From: Sphingomonadales bacterium
GTDB lineage: Bacteria > Pseudomonadota > Alphaproteobacteria > Sphingomonadales > Sphingomonadaceae
Direction: 5' to 3'
Length of the DNA stretch: 64,000 nt
Assembly: GCA_027486415.1 (NCBI GenBank)
Contig: JAIXPC010000002.1
Span: 372,001-436,000, forward strand
Both the position numbers and the translations under genes were made by a program. Position 1 is the first letter of the stretch. Every line of letters begins with the position of its first letter. Positions 36,079-44,838 of the stretch are shown here, in pieces. The notes below the pieces were generated by a model, which had not been told where the DNA came from, did no database searches, and worked only from the letters and a program-made list of their open reading frames with translations.

Positions 36079-37547
36079 TGGCGCTGGCCCGCGCCCCCGG
36101 CCTTGCCTGGCTGATCTGGCACGATGTCAGGGTGAAGGCCCGCGGTCGCGAAGCCGGGCGCTGGGGCCGCTGGATCGCCATCGTGCTGCTCGCCATTGCC
36201 CCGGTCATCGGCGGCGCGCTGATGGCGTGGCGGGTGCGCGGCGGGGCCGATGTGCCGGCGGCGGCGCTGGGCTATGTCGGCGCGGTGCTGGCCGGCATGC
36301 TGCTGGTGATGGTCAGTTCCGCCTATGCCCATGTGCTGCGGCTGGGTCGGGATCGCGGCGAACTGGAACTGCTGCTCACCGCGCCGATCCCGGTGCCGCG
36401 TGTCGTCGCCGCGCGCGTGGCCGGCGTGCAGGCGGTGGTGGCCCTGCCGTTCCTGCTGCTCACCTTGCCTTTCTTCCTCACCTCTGCGCTGCTTGGCCAT
36501 GTCGGCTGGCTGGCGGGGCCGCTGGTGGTGATCTCGGTCGCGCTGGTCGCAACGGCGCTGGCCCTCACCATCGGCGCCGGGCTTGAACGTCTGCTCGGCC
36601 CGGCGCGGGCCAAATTGCTGGCACAGATTGCCGGCGTCGGCCTTGCCGCATCGGTGTTCGCCATTGGCCAGGCGCCGAATTTCGCCCCGGTCTGGTTCGA
36701 AGCCACGCTGAAGCGCCTGTCACAGCGCCCGCCCGCGCCGTGGGACTGGCCGGCGCTGGCGGTGTTCGGCCAGCCGTTGCCCCTGATTGGCGTCCTCAGC
36801 CTCGCCATCGCTGCCGCGGTGTTTGCGACACGGCTCGCGGCCAGCCGCCTCGAAGCCGCACCCGTCGATCCCGTTTCTGCGCCGGCCACCGCCCGCAGCG
36901 TGCGTCCACCGCGCTTTGGCAGCGGCCCTGTGGCAGTTCTGTATGGCAAGGAACTCAAACTCCTCGCCCGCGATCCCGAACTCGTCTCGCAGATCGGCCA
37001 GCAACTGGTGTTCATGGTGCCGATCCTGGCGCTGATCTTCACCGATGGCGAGGTGACGCCGGCGCGGCTGGCGGCGGCCGGCGTGTTTCTGGCCGGTGCG
37101 CTCACCTCGTCGCTGGCCTGGCTGGTGCTGTGCGCCGAAGACGCGCCCGACCTGATTGCCACCGCCCCCTTGCGTCCCGGCATCGCCCTGCGTGCCAAGC
37201 TCGCCGCCGCGCTCACACCGCCGCTGCTGATGGTGGCAGCGCTGGCGCTGATCGTCGTCAGCCGTTCCCCTGTCGCTGCTGCCGTCATGCTGCCGATGGC
37301 GCTGATCACCGGCCTCGTCAGCGCCGCCATGCAGGCCTGGACCCAGCCGCCCGCCCGCCGCAGCGCCTTTCGCAAACGCTATCGCAGCTCGCTGCTGATG
37401 GCGGTGGGCGAATTCATCCTGCTGGGCAGCATGGCGCTCGCCACCCGTCTGCTGCTGGTGCCCAGCTGGTGGACACTGGCGGCGCTGGCGGTGCCGGTGC
37501 TGCTGCTCGCTGGCGTGTGGTGGTTCCGGCCCAAACCGGCGGAATAG
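36075..37547 (+). CDS. ABC transporter permease (ABC-2-like)
   Basis: A 490-residue integral membrane protein with about ten hydrophobic segments (for instance WIAIVLLAIAPVIGGALMAW near residue 35 and several pairs after 300). It has no ATPase motif and depends on the preceding ATP-binding protein, to which it is coupled by an ATGA overlap. The substrate is unknown; ABC-2 systems of this shape export drugs, polysaccharide or other lipophilic molecules. It is convergent with eda with only one base between the stops. Confidence 0.78.
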   Translation: MMALARAPGLAWLIWHDVRVKARGREAGRWGRWIAIVLLAIAPVIGGALMAWRVRGGADVPAAALGYVGAVLAGMLLVMVSSAYAHVLRLGRDRGELELLLTAPIPVPRVVAARVAGVQAVVALPFLLLTLPFFLTSALLGHVGWLAGPLVVISVALVATALALTIGAGLERLLGPARAKLLAQIAGVGLAASVFAIGQAPNFAPVWFEATLKRLSQRPPAPWDWPALAVFGQPLPLIGVLSLAIAAAVFATRLAASRLEAAPVDPVSAPATARSVRPPRFGSGPVAVLYGKELKLLARDPELVSQIGQQLVFMVPILALIFTDGEVTPARLAAAGVFLAGALTSSLAWLVLCAEDAPDLIATAPLRPGIALRAKLAAALTPPLLMVAALALIVVSRSPVAAAVMLPMALITGLVSAAMQAWTQPPARRSAFRKRYRSSLLMAVGEFILLGSMALATRLLLVPSWWTLAALAVPVLLLAGVWWFRPKPAE

Positions 37548-37548
37548 C

Positions 37549-38166
37549 TCAGCCGCGCAAGGCCGCTGCGGCCCGCGCCCGCGCTTCGATCGTGGCCCAG
37601 TCGCTTTCGCCGCGTTTCGCGATCCAGCTGCCGCCCACGCAGGCCACCGCCGGTTCGGCCAGCCAGCTGGCGGCGCTGTCAGCCGTGATGCCGCCCGTCG
37701 GGCAGAATTGCACGCCCGCGAACGGTGCCGCCAGCGCGCGCAGCGCCGGCAGGCCGCCGGCGGCTTCTGCCGGGAAGAACTTGACGCGATTGAAGCCCAA
37801 TTCCAGCGCCCGGATGATGTCGCTGGCGGTCGATACGCCGGGCAGGAACGGCACGCCGCGCGCGCGGGCCGCCGAACCGAGAGCCGCCGTGATTCCCGGC
37901 GACACGGCAAAGCGTGCGCCCGCTGCCAGCGCCGCCGACAGATCCGCAGCCGACAGCACCGTGCCCGCGCCCACGATGGCGCCCGGCACCTGCGCCATCT
38001 CGGCAATCACCGCCAGCGCTGCCGGCGTCCGCAGCGTCACCTCCAGCACCGGCAGGCCACCGGCCACCAGCGCTTCCGCCAGCGGGCGGGCATGGGCAAC
38101 ATCGTCCACCACCAGCACCGGGATCACCGGGGCCAGCGTCATCAGGGCCTGCATGTCGTCGCTCAT
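37549..38166 (-). CDS. eda: KDPG aldolase (2-dehydro-3-deoxy-phosphogluconate aldolase)
   Basis: Splits 2-keto-3-deoxy-6-phosphogluconate into pyruvate and glyceraldehyde 3-phosphate, the key Entner-Doudoroff step. The 205-residue TIM barrel has PVLEVTLRTPAALAVI (Glu in the proton relay), GAGTVLSAADL, and the Schiff-base lysine in FNRVKFFPAEAAGG near residue 125, followed by PTGGITADSAASWL. It overlaps glk by ATGA and is last in the zwf-glk-eda unit. Confidence 0.95.
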   Translation of the reverse strand: MSDDMQALMTLAPVIPVLVVDDVAHARPLAEALVAGGLPVLEVTLRTPAALAVIAEMAQVPGAIVGAGTVLSAADLSAALAAGARFAVSPGITAALGSAARARGVPFLPGVSTASDIIRALELGFNRVKFFPAEAAGGLPALRALAAPFAGVQFCPTGGITADSAASWLAEPAVACVGGSWIAKRGESDWATIEARARAAAALRG

Positions 38167-39242
38167 TGTCCCGTTCCCCCGCCGGTATTCCTGAATTGCC
38201 GGCCAAAGGCCGCCGCCGCACCCAGCAGGCCGGGCTGCGGATGGATGATCGCCTTCACCGGCAACCCCTGCATCATGCCGACAAATCGCCCCTTGGCGGC
38301 AAAGCGTTCGGCAAAGCCACTGGACGGCAGATGCGCCGCCAGCCGTGCGCCCAGTCCGCCGCCGATCACCACCGCCCCGGCCCCGTGCGCCAGCGCCATG
38401 TTGCCGGCAAAGCCGCCCAGCATCAGGCAAAAACGTTCCAGTGCGGCCGCCGCCAGCCGGTCTTCCCCGCTCAACGCCAGCCGCCACAACTCCGCATCGG
38501 GCAGATCATGGGCGGGCATGTCGTCCATGCCGGCCAGCACGGCGGCAATGTCGGCCAGCCCCGGCCCTGATATCACCCGCTCGCTGGAAACGCGGCCAAA
38601 CTTCCGCCGGAAATGCGCCAGGATCGCATCTTCCAGCGCATCGACGGCGGCAAAATCGCCATGGCTGCCCTCCGTCGGCAACACCCGCCAATCGCCACCG
38701 TCGCGCAGCAATGCCGCCACGCCCAGCCCGGTGCCGGGGCCCAGCACGCTGATCACGCCCTCATCCGGCAGGGGCGCATCCGGGCCACAGATGGGCGCAA
38801 AATCCGCCGGGCCGCAGGCTGGCACCGCGCTGGCCACGGCGGCGAAATCATTGATCACCAACTGCGCATCCACGCCCAGGTCGGCGCCCAGTTGCGCCGG
38901 ACGGATCACCCAATGATTGTTGGTCAGCCGCAATTCCGCGCCATTCGCAGGCCCGGCGATGGCAATGGCACAGGCGCGTGGCAGCGGCCGGCCGATGGCC
39001 GTACCAAACGCCGTCCAGCCGCTCACCAGATCGGCATGATCGGCACAGCGCATCACCACCGGTTCATCCAGTCGCGTCACGTGCCCGGCGGCATCCAGTT
39101 CGGCCAGCGCAAAGCGGGCGTGGGTGCCGCCGATATCGGCGGCCACGATGGTGTGCGCGCCGTGCGCGCGGGCGACATCGGCGGCCCCAACGGTGTGCGC
39201 GCCGCGCGCGCTGGCGATATCGCCCACGATCCGTTCAGTCAT
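38163..39242 (-). CDS. glk: Glucokinase with a duplicated N-terminal extension
   Basis: Phosphorylates glucose to glucose 6-phosphate for the Entner-Doudoroff pathway. The core begins at about residue 33 with VAADIGGTHARFAL (phosphate loop), followed by AIAGPANGAELRLTNNHW, VINDFAAVASAV (catalytic Asp) and VLGPGTGLGVAAL. The protein is 359 residues, about 30 longer than usual, because the first 35 residues include an imperfect 14-residue copy (GAHTVGAADVAR before GAHTIVAADIGG) of the following start. It overlaps zwf by 8 bases and eda by 4. Confidence 0.92.
   Translation of the reverse strand: MTERIVGDIASARGAHTVGAADVARAHGAHTIVAADIGGTHARFALAELDAAGHVTRLDEPVVMRCADHADLVSGWTAFGTAIGRPLPRACAIAIAGPANGAELRLTNNHWVIRPAQLGADLGVDAQLVINDFAAVASAVPACGPADFAPICGPDAPLPDEGVISVLGPGTGLGVAALLRDGGDWRVLPTEGSHGDFAAVDALEDAILAHFRRKFGRVSSERVISGPGLADIAAVLAGMDDMPAHDLPDAELWRLALSGEDRLAAAALERFCLMLGGFAGNMALAHGAGAVVIGGGLGARLAAHLPSSGFAERFAAKGRFVGMMQGLPVKAIIHPQPGLLGAAAAFGRQFRNTGGGTGQ
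39132..39222. repeat. 42-bp tandem repeat at the 5' end of glk
   Basis: Two near-identical 42-base units (39132-39173 and 39174-39215), with seven bases of a third, begin GA(T/C)ATCGGCGGCC and contain GGTGTGCGCGCCG. The unit is 14 codons long and keeps the reading frame. It looks like a recent in-frame duplication of the sequence that encodes the glucokinase phosphate-binding loop approach. Confidence 0.85.
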
Positions 39243-40680
39243 GCCAGCTCACCCCGTCGCGTTCGGTCAGCGCGATGGCGGCGGCCGGGCCCCAGTTGCC
39301 GGCGGCATAGGGCTTCACCGTCGTGCCGGCTGTGGTCCAGCCGGCACGGATCTCGTCGATCCACGTCCACTGCGCCTCCACCTCGTCGCGGCGGACAAAC
39401 AGGGTCTGCCGGCCTTCCACCAGGTCCAGCAGCAGCCGTTCATAGGCGATGCGGCGGCGCACGTCGGCAAAGGCGCCGGGCAGGCCGATATCCAGCGGCA
39501 CGGCGCGCAGTTTCAGCCCGCCCTGGTCCAGCCCCGGCACCTTGGCCATCATCGTCAGTCCCACATTCTCGTCGGGCTGGATGGAAATGATCAGCTTGTT
39601 GGCAGCCAGTGCGGCATCGCCGAACATGGAATGCGGCACGGCGCGAAACTGCACGATGATCTCGCTCACCCGTTCCGGCATACGCTTGCCGGTCCGCAGG
39701 TAGAACGGCACGCCCTTCCAGCGCCAGTTGTCCACGTGCGCCTTGATCGCCACAAACGTCTCGGTATCCGAAGCGCGGCCCAGCTCATCCAGATAACCGG
39801 GCACCGGCTGGCCGGCGATGGCACCGGTGCTATATTGGCCGCGCACCGTCGAGGTTTCCACCTGCCGCCCGGTGATCGGCCGCAGCGACCGCAGCACCTT
39901 CACCTTCTCATCGCGCACGGCGGCGGGATCGATGCGGGCCGGCGGCTCCATCGCCACCAGCGCCAGCAATTGCAGCATATGGTTCTGCACCATGTCGCGC
40001 AGCGCCCCCATGCCGTCATAATAATCGGCGCGGCCTTCCAGCCCCACGGTTTCACCCACGCTGATCTGCACGCTGCTGATTCCGGTGGCGTTCCACAACG
40101 GTTCAAACAGCACGTTGCCAAAGCGCAGCGCCAACAGGTTCTGCACCGTTTCCTTGCCCAGATAGTGATCGATGCGGAAAATCTGGCTTTCGGGGTAGGC
40201 GGCGGCCACCGCGTCGTTTATGGCCCGGCTGCTGGCGAGATCGTGGCCCAGCGGCTTTTCCAGCGCCAGCCGCGCGCCTGACGAAGCAAGGCCGGCGCCG
40301 GCGAGCCCGGCAATGGTCGGCCCGAACAGGCTGGGTGCCGTCGACAGGAAGATCGCCAGCCGATCGGGATCCCCCACCTCGGCGGCCAGCGCCGCAAAAC
40401 CGTCCGCCAGCGTCGCATCCAGCGGCACATAGGCCAGCCGGTCCAGGAAGGCGGCCACGCTGTCGGCGGGGCGGCGTTCGGCCTCCACCGCGGCTTCCAG
40501 CGCGGCCAGCGCCATGGCCCGAAACGCCGCCACCGTCAGCTGCGATCGCGCCGTGCCGATGATCCGCAGGTCGGGGTGCAGCAGGCCATCATTGTGCAGG
40601 CCGAACAGCGACGGGATCAGCATTCGCCGCGACAGGTCGCCGGTCGCACCGAACAGCAGCAGGGACGTGGCGGTGGTCAT
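39235..40680 (-). CDS. zwf: Glucose-6-phosphate 1-dehydrogenase
   Basis: Oxidises glucose 6-phosphate to 6-phosphogluconolactone with NADP or NAD. The 481-residue protein has the N-terminal LLFGATGDLSRRMLIPSLF dinucleotide motif, the catalytic RIDHYLGKETVQNLLALRF near residue 170 and EKPLGHDLASSR. The ATG at 40680 begins the family sequence. It heads zwf-glk-eda. The genes for 6-phosphogluconolactonase (pgl) and phosphogluconate dehydratase (edd), often in the same cluster, are absent. Confidence 0.95.
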   Translation of the reverse strand: MTTATSLLLFGATGDLSRRMLIPSLFGLHNDGLLHPDLRIIGTARSQLTVAAFRAMALAALEAAVEAERRPADSVAAFLDRLAYVPLDATLADGFAALAAEVGDPDRLAIFLSTAPSLFGPTIAGLAGAGLASSGARLALEKPLGHDLASSRAINDAVAAAYPESQIFRIDHYLGKETVQNLLALRFGNVLFEPLWNATGISSVQISVGETVGLEGRADYYDGMGALRDMVQNHMLQLLALVAMEPPARIDPAAVRDEKVKVLRSLRPITGRQVETSTVRGQYSTGAIAGQPVPGYLDELGRASDTETFVAIKAHVDNWRWKGVPFYLRTGKRMPERVSEIIVQFRAVPHSMFGDAALAANKLIISIQPDENVGLTMMAKVPGLDQGGLKLRAVPLDIGLPGAFADVRRRIAYERLLLDLVEGRQTLFVRRDEVEAQWTWIDEIRAGWTTAGTTVKPYAAGNWGPAAAIALTERDGVSWHD

Positions 40681-40775
40681 CACAAAGGCTTGAACAGCAA
40701 AGCGTGCGGGCCTGCAACCCGCCACCTTGAAAGCATGAGGTGGCAGCACGGCGGACGCACGGTAGACTTTGCGCC

Positions 40776-42089
40776 ATGGACACGCGAAACGTCGCCCTGA
40801 TCGGTGCCGGCTGCTCCGGCTTCACCACGGCCAAGCGGCTGCGCGATGCGGGCATCGCCTTCGACTGGTTCGAGGCATCAGACCGGATTGGCGGCAACTG
40901 GGCCTACAACAACCCCAACGGCATGAGCAGCGCCTACCAGTCGCTGCACATCGACACGTCGAAATGGCGGCTGCAGTTCGAGGAATTTCCGGTGCCTGCC
41001 GATTGGCCGGATTTCCCGCACCACAGCCTGATCGCGCAATATTTCAACGACTATGTCGATCATTTCGGGCTGCGCCCGCTGATCCAGTTCGAAACGCCGG
41101 TGACGAAGGTGACGCGGCGCAGCGACGGCCTGTGGGACGTGACGACACGGAACGGCACCGCCACCTATCGCGGCGTCGTCGTCGCCAACGGCCATCACTG
41201 GAGCCCCAACCGCCCGGTGTGGGACGGGCAATTCGACGGCCCCATCATCCACGCCCATGATTATCGCACGCCGTTCGAACCCATCGATTGCATCGGCAAG
41301 CGGGTGCTGGTCGTGGGGCTGGGCAACAGCGCCGTCGATATCGCATCCGAACTCGGCCAGCGCAGCATCACGGCGAAATGCTTCGTCTCCACCCGGCGCG
41401 GGGTGTGGGTACTGCCCAAATATTTCAACGGCGTGCCGGCCGACAAGCAGGCCGCGCCGCCATGGCTGCCCTTGCCGGTGGCCCGCTGGATCGGCCGCCG
41501 CAAGGTGAAGCAGCTGGTGGGCAACATGGAGGATTATGGCCTGCCCACCCCCGATCACGAACCGCTGGACGCGCATCCCACGGTGAGCGGCGAGTTCCTC
41601 GGCCGGCTGGGCAGCGGCGACATCAGCATCAAGCCCGCCATTGCCCGGCTGGATGGCGACGGCGTGGTATTTGCAGATGGCAGCCGCGAGGTGGTGGACG
41701 CGATCATCACCGCCACCGGCTACAACATCGATTTCCCCTTCCTCGATCCCGACGATGCCCGGGTCACCGACAATCACATCCCGCTCTACAAGCGCATGGT
41801 GCAGGCGGATCCGAACCTGCACGGCCTGTGGTTCATGGGGCTGGCACAGACGCTGCCGACGCTGGTCAACCTTGCCGAACAGCAGTCGAAACTGCTGGCG
41901 GCGTATCTGACGGGCGCATACGCGCTGCCCTCACCCGACGAAATGCGCCGCACCATCGTGGCAGAGGAAAAACGCTATCAGGGCCATTATTACGCCAGCC
42001 GCCGGCACACGATGCAGGTGAATTTCGAACCCTATGTGGCCGATCTCGCCGCCGAGATCAGGCGGGGGTCGCGCCGGAAGGCAGCCTGA
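40776..42089 (+). CDS. Flavin-containing monooxygenase
   Basis: A 437-residue FAD/NADPH enzyme that oxygenates nucleophilic N or S atoms, or performs Baeyer-Villiger oxidation. The FAD motif GAGCSGFTTAKRL is at the N-terminus, the NADP motif VVGLGNSAVDIASEL near residue 190, and the family fingerprint FxGxxxHxxx is approximated by ANGHHWSPNRP near 145. The substrate is unknown. The ATG at 40776 starts immediately before the Rossmann strand. Its last 32 bases overlap the 3' end of the convergent MATE gene. Confidence 0.88.
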   Translation: MDTRNVALIGAGCSGFTTAKRLRDAGIAFDWFEASDRIGGNWAYNNPNGMSSAYQSLHIDTSKWRLQFEEFPVPADWPDFPHHSLIAQYFNDYVDHFGLRPLIQFETPVTKVTRRSDGLWDVTTRNGTATYRGVVVANGHHWSPNRPVWDGQFDGPIIHAHDYRTPFEPIDCIGKRVLVVGLGNSAVDIASELGQRSITAKCFVSTRRGVWVLPKYFNGVPADKQAAPPWLPLPVARWIGRRKVKQLVGNMEDYGLPTPDHEPLDAHPTVSGEFLGRLGSGDISIKPAIARLDGDGVVFADGSREVVDAIITATGYNIDFPFLDPDDARVTDNHIPLYKRMVQADPNLHGLWFMGLAQTLPTLVNLAEQQSKLLAAYLTGAYALPSPDEMRRTIVAEEKRYQGHYYASRRHTMQVNFEPYVADLAAEIRRGSRRKAA

Positions 42090-43434
42090 CCCGCGCCAGC
42101 AACAGGAACCGCCCCCACAGCAGCACCGCCGACACCGCGCTGGCCAGGATGATCGCCCACACCAGGCCATCGACGCCGCCGCCGCCACGCACGCCCAGCC
42201 ACCACGCCAGCGGCATCATCAGCACGACATACGAAACAAGGTGCGTCGCCGTCGGCATCACGATGTCGTCGCGCGCCCTGAGTGATTGCGCGCCGACCAC
42301 CTGCAGGCCATCGGCGACAAAGAACAGGCTGGAAAGCGCCATCGCCGCCGCGATTCCGGCAATCACCGCCGGATCGCGGGAATAGGCCATGGCGATCTCG
42401 TGCGCGAACACCCACACTCCGCCCGACACCAGCAGCAGCACCGCCGTCGTCACGCCAAACCCCTGCCCGGCGGCGCGCATCATCGCCGGCTGGTCGCGCG
42501 CGCCATAGGCCCGGCCCACCAGCACGCTGGTGGCCACCGCCAGCCCCAGCGGCACCATGAACACCAGCGCGGCGACATTGATCACCACCGCCCACACCGC
42601 CACCGCCGTCGCGCCGATCCAGCCGGCAAAGATCGCCATCGCGGAAAAGGCCAGGCTCTCGATGAAATAGCTTGCCGACGCGCCATAGCCCACGCGCCGC
42701 ATGGCCTTGAACGCCTGGGGGTCGCGCGGGGCCGGCGTCAGCACGCCCAGTTCCCGCGCGCGCTTCCACGACAGGATGATCCACGCCAGCACGACCAGCA
42801 GGAACGCCCGGCTGGCAAAGGTCGCCCACGCGCTCGCCTCTGCGCCCTCCACGCCCAGCATGTTGCCGCCCGGCACCAGCCACAGGTTCACCGCCAGATT
42901 GACGATATTGGCCGCCCACATTGCCGCCGTGCCCGGCAACGCCCGGCCATGCGCCTCCAGCCAGAACAGGCCGGCATCAGCGACGATGATCGGCACCAGA
43001 GACACCGCCTGCACCATCAGCACCGGCGTCGCGCCATCGGCCAGCGCCGGCGCCAGCCCGAACGCGTGCAGCATCGGCCCACCGGCCAGCGCCAGAAACA
43101 CGGCGGCCGCCACGGAGATCCAGAAGGCATAGGCCAGCCCGCGCCGCAGGATGGCGCCGGTATCGGCCTCCCGCCCTTCGCCGATGGCCTGGCTGGTCAT
43201 CACCTGCACGCCCGACAACAGGCCCAGCGCGGTCGTCAGCACCACGCCCGTCACCGCCCAGGCCAGCGCGTGATAGCCCACCTCGGCGGCGCTGTGGCGG
43301 CCGACCACCACGGTATCGACCAGCCCCATCGCCATGATGCCCAGACGCGACCCCACCACTGGCGCCGCCAGCGCCAGCAACGCCGACAGGCCAGAGCCGG
43401 TCGTTTCGTCAGTGGGGGCCGGGGCGGCCGTCAT
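42058..43434 (-). CDS. MATE family multidrug efflux protein
   Basis: A 458-residue inner-membrane antiporter with twelve predicted helices, expelling cationic drugs or metabolites with Na+ or H+. AAPVVGSRLGIMAMGLVDTVVVGR at the N-terminus is the MatE domain start; VPLGLAVATSVLVGRAYGA in the second half is its repeat. NorM/DinF-like in outline. The ATG at 43434 is used. The gene stands alone. Confidence 0.9.
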   Translation of the reverse strand: MTAAPAPTDETTGSGLSALLALAAPVVGSRLGIMAMGLVDTVVVGRHSAAEVGYHALAWAVTGVVLTTALGLLSGVQVMTSQAIGEGREADTGAILRRGLAYAFWISVAAAVFLALAGGPMLHAFGLAPALADGATPVLMVQAVSLVPIIVADAGLFWLEAHGRALPGTAAMWAANIVNLAVNLWLVPGGNMLGVEGAEASAWATFASRAFLLVVLAWIILSWKRARELGVLTPAPRDPQAFKAMRRVGYGASASYFIESLAFSAMAIFAGWIGATAVAVWAVVINVAALVFMVPLGLAVATSVLVGRAYGARDQPAMMRAAGQGFGVTTAVLLLVSGGVWVFAHEIAMAYSRDPAVIAGIAAAMALSSLFFVADGLQVVGAQSLRARDDIVMPTATHLVSYVVLMMPLAWWLGVRGGGGVDGLVWAIILASAVSAVLLWGRFLLLARVRLPSGATPA

Positions 43435-43497
43435 CGGGGGGTCCTTGCTGCGCGAAATGCGCGGCACCCGATACAGGCCGGCGCGGCTTTCGGCAAA

Positions 43498-44040
43498 TCA
43501 GGCGGGCGGTTTTGGTTCGGGCCGCAGGCGGCAGCCCCGCGCCAGCATCACGCCGCGCACATAACTGCGCCTCAGCTGCCCGGCCAGCCGCGCGGCCGCC
43601 GCCACGCGGGCCGCCTTGTTGGCACCGGTCAACTGCCGGATGATGCCCTGGCCGGGGATCAGGCTGCCGGTGATGCCTTCCGCGCTGTCCAGCAGGCCTT
43701 CCACCGGCGTGCGGCCCTTCGCCTGGGCCAGCGCGGGATCGTCGATATCCGGGCCCACGAATGTCGTCATGCGATTGACCTCGCCATTCAACTGGCGACA
43801 GGTCCGCAAGCCCTTGATGTCATAGGGCGCGTCCATGATCTCGGCCAGTTCGCCGGCCACCTTGGGCTTGACGATGTTGAGGTCTTTCAGCGGCCGCACC
43901 GCCGCCCGGCCCAGCGTATCGTCGATGCCGCGTTCCTTGTCAGGCTGCACCACGGCTTCCGCCGCGCTGTTCTGCGGCGGCGAGGGCGGCGGTGTCTGTG
44001 ACTGCGCCAGCGCGAACATGAGGGCGGCGAAAGCGATCAT
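43498..44040 (-). CDS. Exported protein of unknown function
   Basis: A 180-residue protein with a short signal peptide (MIAFAALMFALAQS) and a proline-rich start. No family name can be assigned with confidence. Two cysteines are visible, one in RTCRQLNGEVNR and one near the C-terminus (LARGCRLRPEP), possibly forming a disulfide after export. Several basic amphipathic stretches (AARVAAAARLAGQLRRSY) occur in the C-terminal third. It lies between the MATE gene and folE. Confidence 0.6.
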   Translation of the reverse strand: MIAFAALMFALAQSQTPPPSPPQNSAAEAVVQPDKERGIDDTLGRAAVRPLKDLNIVKPKVAGELAEIMDAPYDIKGLRTCRQLNGEVNRMTTFVGPDIDDPALAQAKGRTPVEGLLDSAEGITGSLIPGQGIIRQLTGANKAARVAAAARLAGQLRRSYVRGVMLARGCRLRPEPKPPA

Positions 44041-44082
44041 CCCGCAAGGGTGCCCGCCGCCGCCGCCGCCTGCAAGTCGGGG

Positions 44083-44709
44083 TTAACCCTTCCCCATCAG
44101 GCGCAGCACTTCCGAACGGCTGCTGTTGTCGTCGCGGAACACGCCCATCATGCGGCTGGTGGTCATCACCACGCCCGGCGTCATCACCCCGCGCGCGCTC
44201 ATGCAGGCGTGGGTCGCCTCGATCACCACGGCCACGCCGACCGGATCGAGATGCTTCTGGATGCAGTCCGCCACTTCCGCCGTCAGCCGTTCCTGCACCT
44301 GCAGGCGGCGGGCATAGCCGTGCAGCACGCGCGCCAGCTTGGAAATGCCCACGACGCGATTCCGCGGCAGATAGGCGATGTGGCCCTTGCCGATGATCGG
44401 CGCCATGTGATGTTCGCAGTGCGACTGGAACGGGATGTCGCGCAGGATCACGATCTCGTCATACCCGCCCACTTCCGCGAACGTGCGCGACAGGTGCAGG
44501 CCCGGATCCTCGGCATAGCCCTTGGTATATTCGCGCCAGGCCTTGGCCACGCGCTTCGGCGTATCCAGCAGGCCCTCGCGGGTGGGATCGTCACCCGTCC
44601 AGCGGATCAGCGTGCGGATGGCGTCTTCGGCTTCGGCCTGCGGGATGGTGACGAAATCGGCCGGGGCCGGCGCATCCATCGGGGCGTCGTCGTCATAAAT
44701 CGCAGACAT
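44083..44709 (-). CDS. folE: GTP cyclohydrolase I
   Basis: Converts GTP to 7,8-dihydroneopterin triphosphate, the first step of folate and pterin synthesis. The 208-residue enzyme has the zinc-ligand motif SHCEHHMAP near residue 98, GKGHIAYLPRNRVVGISKL, and a second cysteine ligand in ATHACMSARGV. DTPKRVAKAWREYTKGY is typical of FolE1. A GAGAGGA ribosome site precedes the ATG. Confidence 0.96.
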   Translation of the reverse strand: MSAIYDDDAPMDAPAPADFVTIPQAEAEDAIRTLIRWTGDDPTREGLLDTPKRVAKAWREYTKGYAEDPGLHLSRTFAEVGGYDEIVILRDIPFQSHCEHHMAPIIGKGHIAYLPRNRVVGISKLARVLHGYARRLQVQERLTAEVADCIQKHLDPVGVAVVIEATHACMSARGVMTPGVVMTTSRMMGVFRDDNSSRSEVLRLMGKG

Positions 44710-44758
44710 GGCGTATCCTCTCGTGCGTGACAGCGCCCGCCTCGCCCGCGGTTGCGTC

Positions 44759-44798
44759 CAACAAAGCGCGGGGCCTAGGCGTGATGCCCCGGCCCCGC
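44759..44798 (-). terminator. Intrinsic terminator after typA
   Basis: On the minus strand GCGGGGCC pairs with GGCCCCGC (44768-44798) around an inner small stem, followed by GCTTTGTTG. It lies 40 bases past the typA stop and before folE. Confidence 0.7.
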
Positions 44799-44838
44799 AA
44801 TTGTTCCATTGTCGCAGGCCGATGGCCCGGGCGCCGTG

